Both the position numbers and the translations under genes were made by a program. Below the pieces are notes generated by a model. That model did not search any database, was not told the DNA's origin, and saw only the letters and a program-made list of their open reading frames with translations. Shown piece after piece: positions 57,019 to 64,000 of a DNA stretch of 64,000 nt (the stretch's first letter is position 1; every line of letters starts with the position of its first letter). Origin of the DNA: Hyphomicrobiales bacterium (GTDB lineage: Bacteria > Pseudomonadota > Alphaproteobacteria > Rhizobiales > Xanthobacteraceae); NCBI GenBank assembly GCA_003135415.1, contig PLBP01000006.1:1-64000 (forward strand), read 5' to 3'.

Positions 57019-58755
57019 TTAGTTCGCAACGCGCCGTGACGCCAGGATCAGATGGTCGGCGGCCGGCAGATCGCGGCGCGGTTTAACGCCCAACATCGGC
57101 GCAATCCGGGCAATGATTTTGCCCGTGGTCGGCGCCGCGTTCAGGCCTGCCGTCGCCTGTCCCTTCTTGTCGTCCCAATTTTTCGGCTCGTCGATCATCA
57201 CGAGCACAAGATACTCGGGCACATCGCACGGGAACACACCCATGAATACGGAAAGAAGCTTGTCGTGCGAATAGCGGCCGCGCACGACCTTTTCCGAGGT
57301 GCCGGTCTTGCCGCCGACATAATAGCCATCGACCTCGGCGCGCGCGGCGGTGCCTTTTTCGACGTTGAGCCGCAGCAGATAGCGCATTTTCTCGCTCGTC
57401 TCCGGCTTGATCACGCGGGTCGCGAGCGCCTGCGCTTCGGCTTCGCTCCGCTTCAGGAATGTCGGAGGGATCAGGAGACCGCCATTCACCAGCGCCGCCG
57501 TCGCCATCACCGCCTGCAACGGCGCCACCGACAGGCCGTGGCCGAAGGCGATCGTCGCGGTGTTGATCTCGGCCCAGGTCTTGGGCACGAGCGGCTGCGC
57601 GCTTTCGGGAAGCTCGGTTTTCAGGCGGTCGAGCTGTCCCATCTTTTTCAGGAACGCCCGGTGCGCCTCGGTACCGACCGCGAGCGCCATTTTGGCGGCG
57701 CCGATATTCGAGGAATAGGTGAAGATTTCCGGCACCGTGAGCATACGGTGCTGGGGGTGAAAATCGCTGATCGTGAACTGACCATATTGCAACGGCGTGC
57801 GCACGTCGAACTGCGAGGCGAGCGTTGCCTTGCCGGAATCGAGCGCCATCGCGACGGTGAGCGCCTTGAAGGTGGAGCCCATTTCGTAGACGCCGGTGGT
57901 GAGGCGATTGAGCCGGGTGGGGTCGACCGAGTTCGCGGGCACGTTCGGATCGTAATCCGGCAGCGACACCATCGCGACGACTTCGCCGGTCTTCACGTTG
58001 AGCGCCATGCCCGAAACCGAGTTCGCCTGATAGCGCTCCTTCGCCGCGAGCAATTCGTCGCGGAGCGCATGCTGGACGGCGAGATCGAGCGAAAGATTCA
58101 CCGGCTCAAGCGAGCGCCCGGTCGCGAGCCCCGCCAGATGCAGGTCCGCGAGCCCGCCGGTATCGACCCACCGCTCGAGCCCGGCGATGCCCTGATTGTC
58201 GACATTGACGTGACCCAAGACGTGCGAGGCCTCGCTGCCGGCGGGATAGACGCGCTTGCTCTCGCGCATGAAGCCGATATGCGGAATGCCGAGGCGATGA
58301 ATTTCGTTTTGCTGCCCCGGCAGGATTTCGCGCTTGATGCGCACGAAGCCTTTCTTCGACGAAAGTTTCTGGCGAAGCTCGGTCGCGTTGACGTCGGGAA
58401 GGACGGCCGTGATCAATTCAACCGCTTCGTCCACGTCGCCGACTTTCTTGTTTGGCTCGGCGTAGAGCATCGAGGATTCGACATCGGTCGCGAGCAGTCT
58501 TCCCCCGCGGTCGTAGATGTCGGGGCGGGACGAGGTCATGGAATCCGCCGCGACCAAGCGGCGCTTGTCGGACATTTCCGGCATCATGCCGAGCATCGTG
58601 AGCCGTGCGGCGATCACGCCGTAAATCAGCGCGAAGCCGCAAACAACGACACCGATACGCAAGCGCGATACCCGGCCGTCGGCAAGGCGCAGCGTCCCAA
58701 GCGTCATGCGCAAGCGCGAAGCCGTTGCGCCGCACCACTTCAAGAAGGAGCGCAT
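57019..58755 (-). CDS. ftsI: Peptidoglycan transpeptidase FtsI/PBP3
   Basis: RPDIYDRGGRLLATDVESSMLYAEP, GVYEMGSTFKALTVAMALD (SxxK region), TYSSNIGAAKMAL, YYVGGKTGTSEKV (KTGT). Confidence 0.96.
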   Translation of the reverse strand: MRSFLKWCGATASRLRMTLGTLRLADGRVSRLRIGVVVCGFALIYGVIAARLTMLGMMPEMSDKRRLVAADSMTSSRPDIYDRGGRLLATDVESSMLYAEPNKKVGDVDEAVELITAVLPDVNATELRQKLSSKKGFVRIKREILPGQQNEIHRLGIPHIGFMRESKRVYPAGSEASHVLGHVNVDNQGIAGLERWVDTGGLADLHLAGLATGRSLEPVNLSLDLAVQHALRDELLAAKERYQANSVSGMALNVKTGEVVAMVSLPDYDPNVPANSVDPTRLNRLTTGVYEMGSTFKALTVAMALDSGKATLASQFDVRTPLQYGQFTISDFHPQHRMLTVPEIFTYSSNIGAAKMALAVGTEAHRAFLKKMGQLDRLKTELPESAQPLVPKTWAEINTATIAFGHGLSVAPLQAVMATAALVNGGLLIPPTFLKRSEAEAQALATRVIKPETSEKMRYLLRLNVEKGTAARAEVDGYYVGGKTGTSEKVVRGRYSHDKLLSVFMGVFPCDVPEYLVLVMIDEPKNWDDKKGQATAGLNAAPTTGKIIARIAPMLGVKPRRDLPAADHLILASRRVAN

Positions 58756-58756
58756 C

Positions 58757-59182
58757 TCAGTTCCCCGATCCGGCGGAGCCGGTGGTGGCGGGATCCGGCC
58801 CGGACGCGCCCAACGTCTCGATCATGCTGCCGAGCGCGTCGCGCGATTTCTTCCCGTCGCCCGGCAGGGACTCGATCAGGTCGCCGAGCGGATCGCCCGC
58901 AGACGCGGCTTTTTCGGGCAGAGCGGAAAAATCGTCGATACGCGAGACGTCGAGCGCCTTCATGCTGAGGTAGCGCTCGGCGAGAGTCTGGATGCGCTCC
59001 GGCGTCGCCAGCCGGCTTCGCTCGGCATTCAGCGTCGCGATCTTCTCGCGCTCGGCGCGGATTTCGCCGTTGAGCCGCGCCACCGCCTGCGCCTTGTAGG
59101 TAGATTGATATTTGACCTCATAAACGCTCACCGCTGCGACGATCAGGCAGCCAACCACCACGAGATTGAGGATGCGGATCAT
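58757..59182 (-). CDS. ftsL: Cell division protein FtsL
   Basis: Short bitopic protein MIRILNLVVVGCLIVAAVSVYEVKYQSTYKAQAVARLNGEIRAEREKIATLNAERSRLATPERIQTLAERYL between rsmH and ftsI. Confidence 0.9.
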   Translation of the reverse strand: MIRILNLVVVGCLIVAAVSVYEVKYQSTYKAQAVARLNGEIRAEREKIATLNAERSRLATPERIQTLAERYLSMKALDVSRIDDFSALPEKAASAGDPLGDLIESLPGDGKKSRDALGSMIETLGASGPDPATTGSAGSGN

Positions 59183-59185
59183 CGC

Positions 59186-60220
59186 TCAGCCCCGTTTCAT
59201 GTCTTCGAGGCGCGGGAAGCCGGCAAGCGCTTCGGCCAAAGGGTCGTCGGCGCGGGCCGCGGTCTCCGTGCGCTCGGCCGCGCGCAGTTTCGCCGATCGC
59301 GCGCGCGGATTGGCAGCGGTTTCATCGGCGGCGGCGACAAGCGCCTTTTTAGCGAGCAGGCGAAACGTCGCGGGCAACGCGCGCGCCTCCGGCTGGTGGC
59401 GAGACGAAGTCGCCGCGCGCGAGCGCGCGTTGAGGAATGTTTTCACCAAGCGGTCTTCCAGCGAATGAAAGGAGACGACCACGAGCTTGCCGCCGGGAGC
59501 GAGCAGTCGCTCGGCGGCGGCGAGCGCGGCCGCGAGCTCCGCCAACTCGTCGTTCACGTAAATGCGGAGCGCCTGGAACGTGCGCGTGGCGGGATCGATG
59601 TCGCCGGGCTTGGAATGCACTTTGCTGCGAACGAGGTCCGCGAGCGTGGCCGTCGTCTCGATCGGCGCGGTTTTGCGCGTCTCGACGATCGTTCGCGCCA
59701 CGGCGCGCGCACGGCGCTCCTCGCCGAGTGTCGAAATCACGCGCGCGAGTTCCGCTTCCGGCAGCGTGTTGACGACATCCGCCGCACCTGGCCCACGCCG
59801 TTCCATGCGCATGTCAAGCGGGCCGTCGCCGCGGAAGGAAAATCCGCGTCCGGCTTCGTCGATCTGCATGGAGGAAACGCCGATATCGAGCACGACGCCG
59901 TCGACGGAGGCAAAGCCGAGATCGTGGGCAACCCGGTCGAGACGCGAGAAGCGGTCTTCGACGAGCGTGAGCCGTCCGGAAAATTTCTCCACCAGCGCGC
60001 TGCCGCCCGCGACCGCGTTCTGATCGCGGTCGATCGCGACCACCTTGCAATTCGCGGCTTCGAGAATGGCGCGGCTATAGCCGCCGGCGCCAAAGGTCGC
60101 GTCGAGATAGACGCCGCCGTCGCGCGGCGCGAGGTGCAAGAGAACCTCACGGAGCATGACGGGAAGATGGCTGGCCAGTCCGCCAGCGGCATCTGGTCCG
60201 ATGCCGCGGCCCGCCATCAT
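59186..60220 (-). CDS. rsmH: 16S rRNA (cytosine1402-N4)-methyltransferase
   Basis: [68 protein letters not shown]; start placed at [10 protein letters not shown]. Confidence 0.96.
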   Translation of the reverse strand: MMAGRGIGPDAAGGLASHLPVMLREVLLHLAPRDGGVYLDATFGAGGYSRAILEAANCKVVAIDRDQNAVAGGSALVEKFSGRLTLVEDRFSRLDRVAHDLGFASVDGVVLDIGVSSMQIDEAGRGFSFRGDGPLDMRMERRGPGAADVVNTLPEAELARVISTLGEERRARAVARTIVETRKTAPIETTATLADLVRSKVHSKPGDIDPATRTFQALRIYVNDELAELAAALAAAERLLAPGGKLVVVSFHSLEDRLVKTFLNARSRAATSSRHQPEARALPATFRLLAKKALVAAADETAANPRARSAKLRAAERTETAARADDPLAEALAGFPRLEDMKRG

Positions 60221-60690
60221 CCCGATGCTCCGGGAGGTTCCTTGCCCTTGGAGCCGAGCGACTTCTTCAGCGCGCGCACTTTCCCGGTGGCCTCCGCGAG
60301 ATGCGCGCGAAAACGCTCCGGCTCCCAGATCTGAAACTTGTGACCGAGCCCGACGCAGGTGACCGCGTCCGCGATCAGCGCGTGCGTCTTCAACGTCTCG
60401 GTGAGGATGATGCGGCCCTCGGAATCGAGCTTCAGCGTTTCGCTCTGGCCGTAGAGCGCCGCCGAGAATTCCTCGCGCTCGTCCGAATAGGGCGGATAGC
60501 GCTCGATCAGTGCCTCGATCTCGGCGAGCAACGCGTGGCCGCCCGCGTCGAGCGCGGGCCGGTCGATCGCCGGATGGCAATAAAGTCCCTCGAAGCCGTC
60601 GCGCGATAGCACCGCGCGGTAGCTCGCCGGAATCGAAATACGGCCCTTGGCGTCGAGGCGCATGGTGTAGGTCGACACAAAGCGGTTCAT
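60217..60690 (-). CDS. mraZ: Transcriptional regulator MraZ
   Basis: [28 protein letters not shown]...[40 protein letters not shown]; start refined. Confidence 0.95.
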   Translation of the reverse strand: MNRFVSTYTMRLDAKGRISIPASYRAVLSRDGFEGLYCHPAIDRPALDAGGHALLAEIEALIERYPPYSDEREEFSAALYGQSETLKLDSEGRIILTETLKTHALIADAVTCVGLGHKFQIWEPERFRAHLAEATGKVRALKKSLGSKGKEPPGASG

Positions 60691-60793
60691 GGGGCCGCCC
60701 GACGCGTGAACACGGACCTTCCCGCAACGCGAACGACGAATTGGGCGAACGCGACCACAAGTCCCGCCCAACCGGGAAGGCTCGATACCGGAA

Positions 60794-60829
60794 CGGGATA
60801 ATTTGGGATATCATGGGATTATATGGCCG
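60794..60829. promoter_or_regulatory. Candidate MraZ-box array upstream of mraZ
   Basis: + strand CGGGAT-aatt-TGGGAT-atca-TGGGAT-tata-TGGCC: TGGGA-type repeats at exactly 10-bp period. Confidence 0.6.
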
Positions 60830-60986
60830 TCAATTTGCAGGGATCCGATGTCCACCGTTTCGACGGCTGCGTGCGCGGGCGTCGCGTGGCCGATTAACGC
60901 AAGCTGAAGCTTAAGAATTTGTTGCCGTCGGCAAGCCCGCGCGACGAGTTCATCAAACTTCGGATAAATTGAGCGGTACCAAGCCG

Positions 60987-61751
60987 ATGGAACCCTTCTC
61001 CCCTGACTTTGCGACCGCCGAGGTCCTGCCCTCGCCCAATTTCGGCGAGCGCCGGGGCGTCGCAGCACCCGACCTCCTTATTCTTCACTACACCGGCACG
61101 AAAACCGCCGCGGAGGCGCTCGCCCTGCTCCGCGATCCCGGCGCGGAGGTTTCGAGCCATTATCTCGTCTTTGAGGACAGCCGCATCGCGGAACTCGTGC
61201 CCGAGGCGCTCCGCGCCTGGCATGCGGGTGTCTCGTCGTGGGAGGCCGCCCACGACATCAATTCGCGCTCGATCGGCATCGAGATCGCCAATCCCGGCCA
61301 CGCATTCGGCTATCCCGACTTTCCGCCGAAACAGATCAAGGCCGTGATCGCGCTCTGCCAAGACATTATTACGCGCCACCGCATCCGCGCCGACCGCGTG
61401 CTCGCGCATTCGGACGTGGCGCCCGCCCGCAAGCAGGACCCCGGCGAGAAATTTCCCTGGCGGCAACTGCACAAGGCCGGCGTCGGCCATTGGGTCATGC
61501 CCTCGCGCGGCGGCAAGGGCGCGGCGCTTAAGACCGGCGACGGCGGCGCCGACGTACTCGCGCTTCAAGAGGAACTCGCGGCTTACGGCTATGGAATTTC
61601 CGCGAGCGGAGAGTTCGATTCGACGACCGCGAATGTCGTCGCCGCGTTCCAACGTCACTTTCGTCCGGCGCGTGTCGACGGCGTCGCCGACGCTTCCACG
61701 CGAATCACGCTGCAGAACCTTTTGGTAACACGTCCCATGGTTGCCGCCTGA
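60987..61751 (+). CDS. N-acetylmuramoyl-L-alanine amidase (Amidase_2) with peptidoglycan-binding domain
   Basis: LLILHYTGTKTAAEALALLRDPGAEVSSHYLVFEDSRIAELVPEALRAWHAG, HSDVAPARKQDPGEKFPW; C-terminal PG_binding_1-like repeat. Alternative TTG start at 60969. Confidence 0.92.
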   Translation: MEPFSPDFATAEVLPSPNFGERRGVAAPDLLILHYTGTKTAAEALALLRDPGAEVSSHYLVFEDSRIAELVPEALRAWHAGVSSWEAAHDINSRSIGIEIANPGHAFGYPDFPPKQIKAVIALCQDIITRHRIRADRVLAHSDVAPARKQDPGEKFPWRQLHKAGVGHWVMPSRGGKGAALKTGDGGADVLALQEELAAYGYGISASGEFDSTTANVVAAFQRHFRPARVDGVADASTRITLQNLLVTRPMVAA

Positions 61752-61928
61752 GCGCCGCTCAACGGCCCCATTCGCAACTTTTACTCACATTTTTACGGGA
61801 ACCCGAACGATGATTTCACTGCGCGCACGAAATTAGCCACATCAGAATCGGAACATTTAACCCCGCGTCGGATTCTCCTCGGCTTTTATCGCCCTTCTCC
61901 GCACTTGTGGAAATCGAAAGGGCGATGG

Positions 61929-62462
61929 ATGAAAGTCAAAAAAATTGTACTTGGAGTACTTACACTTTTCGCGCTGGGAATGGGATCTTCCGATACTATC
62001 AATGCCTCCGAAAATACGCAGATCGACCGTAAGCCGCGCACCAATGGCGTTCCGCCCGACGTGTGGACGCGCATGGAGCTCGGCTCGATCGTCAGCCTCT
62101 ATGCGGAGGACGCCGGAATTCCCGCCGCGCTCGTGCGCGCGGTGGTTCGCGTTGAGAGCGACTGGGACCAGAACATGACCGGCTACGCCGGCGAGATCGG
62201 CCTCATGCAGATCAAGCCGGAGACCGCCCGTGACATGGGCTTCGTCGGGCAGAACGAGAAGCTCTACGACCCGGATACGAACATCCACTGGGGCGTGCGC
62301 TATCTCGCCGAAGCCTGGAAGCTCGCGAGCGGCAATATCTGCCAAACGGTCCTGAAATATCAGGCGGGTCATAATGCAGAGAAGATGACCCAGGCCGCGA
62401 CCGAATATTGCGCGCGCGTGCGCGTCATGATGTCGTCGGCTTCGCTCAACTGGGCCGAATAG
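61929..62462 (+). CDS. Lytic transglycosylase (SLT domain)
   Basis: Signal peptide MKVKKIVLGVLTLFALGMGSSDTINA; ALVRAVVRVESDWDQNMTGYAGEIGLMQIKPETARDMGF...YDPDTNIHWGVRYLAEAW. Confidence 0.92.
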   Translation: MKVKKIVLGVLTLFALGMGSSDTINASENTQIDRKPRTNGVPPDVWTRMELGSIVSLYAEDAGIPAALVRAVVRVESDWDQNMTGYAGEIGLMQIKPETARDMGFVGQNEKLYDPDTNIHWGVRYLAEAWKLASGNICQTVLKYQAGHNAEKMTQAATEYCARVRVMMSSASLNWAE

Positions 62463-62515
62463 TTCCCTTTCCCCATCCGGCCTCGGATGAACCCGGCTTC
62501 GGCTGGGGATAGGGA

Positions 62516-62563
62516 TGGTGAGGGAGAAGGGCGCGGGTATTTGCGTTCCCTTCACCCTCACCC
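62516..62563. repeat. Intergenic inverted repeat of the dispersed GGTGAGGG/CCCTCACC type
   Basis: TGGTGAGGGAGAAGGG (62516-62531) vs CCCTTCACCCTCACCC (62548-62563), 14 of 16 complementary; CCTCTCCCC follows. Confidence 0.45.
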
Positions 62564-62611
62564 GGCTCGTTGCTTGACCTTCGGGCATGAAATGCCCACA
62601 CCTCTCCCCGT

Positions 62612-62985
62612 CAGTCGGCTGGGCGGCCGCGGCGCATATCGCGTCGAGGAAAGTCCGGGCTCCACGGAGACACGGTGCCGGTTAACGGCCGGCGGGGGCG
62701 ACCCCAGGGAAAGTGCCACAGAGAAGAGACCGCTTCGGCTCACGCCGCAGCAAGGGTGAAAAGGTGCGGTAAGAGCGCACCGCGCTTTCGGTAACGAAAG
62801 CGGCACGGCAAACCCCACCGGGAGCAAAGCCGAATAGGAATGGCAGCGGGAGAAATCCCGCGATCCGTCTTCGGATTCGCTATTCGGGTTGGCTGCTTGA
62901 GGCGGCGCGCAAGCGCCGTCCCAGAGGAATGGCCGCCGCGCGGGAGCAATCCCGCCTTACAGAACCCGGCTTACAGGCCGGCTGA
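62612..62985 (+). ncRNA. rnpB: RNase P RNA (bacterial type A)
   Basis: Conserved GAGGAAAGTCCGGGCTCCACGGAGACACGGTGCCGG near the 5' end and ACAGAACCCGGCTTACAGGCCGGCT at the 3' end; GGCAAACCCCACCGGGAGCAA internal core. Confidence 0.96.
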
Positions 62986-62997
62986 TGCTTGAGTGAG

Positions 62998-63026
62998 AAG
63001 GCCCGGCGGAAAAACCGCCGGGCCTT
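62998..63026 (+). terminator. Stem-loop downstream of rnpB
   Basis: AAGGCCCGGCGG-AAAAA-CCGCCGGGCCTT; 12-bp stem but no long T-tract. Confidence 0.6.
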
Positions 63027-63089
63027 CGCCCATTTCGGAGACATATCGCCACGCGGCTGAAGATCGACCGGCGATAGGATGGGGCTAAC

Positions 63090-63222
63090 AGGCGATCGAT
63101 TTAACGCGCCATTAGGGTCGAAAATATTTTTCGGATCGCGAATGCGAGCGATCGGGTCGAAGCCATTCTCATATTGCGCTTTGAATGACGGGCTTCAAAT
63201 CCGTGCGCACCTCGTTCGACTT
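63090..63222 (-). pseudogene. Possible decayed C-terminal fragment of an FAD-linked oxidase-like gene
   Basis: Minus-strand frames read SNEVRTDLKPVIQSAI* and, after a frame change, QYENGFDPIARIRDPKNIFDPNGALN, resembling the LDPDNIFNPGKI C-terminal motif. Confidence 0.35.
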
Positions 63223-63288
63223 GGCTCATGACTTGGCTCATGACTTGGCTCATGACTTGGCTCATGACTTGGCTCATGACTTGGCCCA
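63219..63288. repeat. 12-bp tandem repeat (ACTTGGCTCATG), five perfect copies plus a partial sixth
   Basis: Direct reading: units at 63219, 63231, 63243, 63255, 63267, partial at 63279. Confidence 0.95.
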
Positions 63289-63519
63289 CTAGGCCGATCG
63301 CTCAAAGGCGGCTCAAAAGCCGGTTAAATCCCATCGATTGGCTGGGCAATTAAATTACCTTTGCACAAAGAATCTTGCGCGGGGCGAAACGGTGGGTCCA
63401 GTAATTCCGCGATTTTGCCCCGCTTCGCCCAAATCCTGTTTGGCATTGCACAACAGAGGAACTTCCAGCCCCCCATCGGCGTTGCTACGGTCGATCTAGC
63501 TCAGAAACGGGAGGCGACC

Positions 63520-63603
63520 TTGATTCTCAGCCGTCCGATCAATGTGCTGGCGGCATTCGCCGCTTTTGCTTTCGTGGGAGCGGTGCTGCTCGGCATGTTC
63601 TGA
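63520..63603 (+). CDS. Putative 27-aa membrane microprotein (TTG start)
   Basis: (M)ILSRPINVLAAFAAFAFVGAVLLGMF; GGAGG ribosome-binding sequence 5 nt before the TTG; terminator immediately downstream. Confidence 0.45.
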   Translation: MILSRPINVLAAFAAFAFVGAVLLGMF

Positions 63604-63629
63604 AATTGAGCAAGAAATCAAATCAAGCG

Positions 63630-63660
63630 CGCCGGAGAGGGAAACCTCCCCGGCGTTTTT
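63630..63660 (+). terminator. Intrinsic terminator with GAAA tetraloop
   Basis: CGCCGGAGAGG-GAAA-CCTCCCCGGCG-TTTTTCTT. Confidence 0.85.
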
Positions 63661-63671
63661 CTTGATCAGGC

Positions 63672-64000
63672 TCACGCCACTTCCCGGCTCGATCCCGCGA
63701 TCACCATCCGCCGGTCGCGCCCGAGCCAGAGCGAAACGGTGAGCGCGTCCTTGGCGGCGCGCTCCGGCGAGAGCGTGCGGTGAAGGACGACATCGAGCCC
63801 CGCCGCCGCCATCCACTGCGCCACCGTTTCCTCCGCGAAGCCGAGCCGGCGGTGGGTGTGCTCCTCGCGCAGGAATTCGAGTTCGTGCGGGGCGAAGTCG
63901 ATCACCAGGAGCCGCCCGCCAGGCCGCAACAGGCGCGCCGCTTCCCGGATGGCGCGGGCGCCGTCCTCCAGGAAATGCAGCACCTGGTGGACGATCACCA
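63672..64000 (-). CDS. SAM-dependent methyltransferase, C-terminal part (probably of an ArsR-type regulator/methyltransferase fusion); runs off the right edge
   Basis: MIVHQVLHFLEDGARAIREAARLLRPGGRLLVIDFAPHELEFLREEHTHRRLGFAEETVAQWMAAAGLDV. Confidence 0.8.
   Translation of the reverse strand, partial: VIVHQVLHFLEDGARAIREAARLLRPGGRLLVIDFAPHELEFLREEHTHRRLGFAEETVAQWMAAAGLDVVLHRTLSPERAAKDALTVSLWLGRDRRMVIAGSSREVA

Noticed and set aside
57052-58968. 638-aa plus-strand ORF
   Set aside because: Antisense to ftsI and ftsL; high-GC third-position bias gives long spurious antisense ORFs, and the translation is Arg/His-rich with no domain.
58706-60334. 542-aa plus-strand ORF
   Set aside because: Antisense to ftsL and rsmH.
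59186-60814. 542-aa minus-strand ORF as a fused protein
   Set aside because: N-terminal ~200 aa are an out-of-frame reading of mraZ; true rsmH starts near 60220.
62487-62827. Short ORFs on both strands over 62487-62949
   Set aside because: They overlap RNase P RNA, which fully explains the sequence.

Overview
Chromosomal segment of a high-GC alphaproteobacterium, most likely Rhizobiales/Hyphomicrobiales (inferred from gene content, dcw cluster order and a permuted tmRNA). Most of the window is housekeeping. Left part: ilvB 5' end with a leader-peptide attenuator, msrQ, miaA, serB, degP, DUF2065, hflC/hflK, RHH/DUF4169, fumC, thyA. Middle part: TetR regulator, TPP riboswitch, small membrane protein and thiC; pirin; ggt; circularly permuted two-piece tmRNA next to sspB and folA; a large AsmA-like protein; prmA; uvrD/pcrA; an M24 aminopeptidase. 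Right part: a complete minus-strand division/cell-wall (dcw) cluster mraZ-rsmH-ftsL-ftsI-murE-murF-mraY-murD-ftsW-murG-murC-murB-ddl-ftsQ-ftsA-ftsZ, then lpxC, bamD, recN and ligA; then an amidase, a lytic transglycosylase, RNase P RNA and a partial methyltransferase. I found no CRISPR array, transposon, prophage, tRNA, toxin-antitoxin or defence locus, and nothing I would confidently call a new multi-gene system. The most interesting items are small: the ilv attenuator peptide, a thiamine-riboswitch-controlled membrane protein of unknown function, the split tmRNA beside its adaptor sspB, paired perfect DnaA boxes plus a CtrA-like site between ftsZ and lpxC, a 10-bp-periodic MraZ-box array, two short unannotated peptides, and a decayed gene fragment beside a 12-bp tandem repeat.
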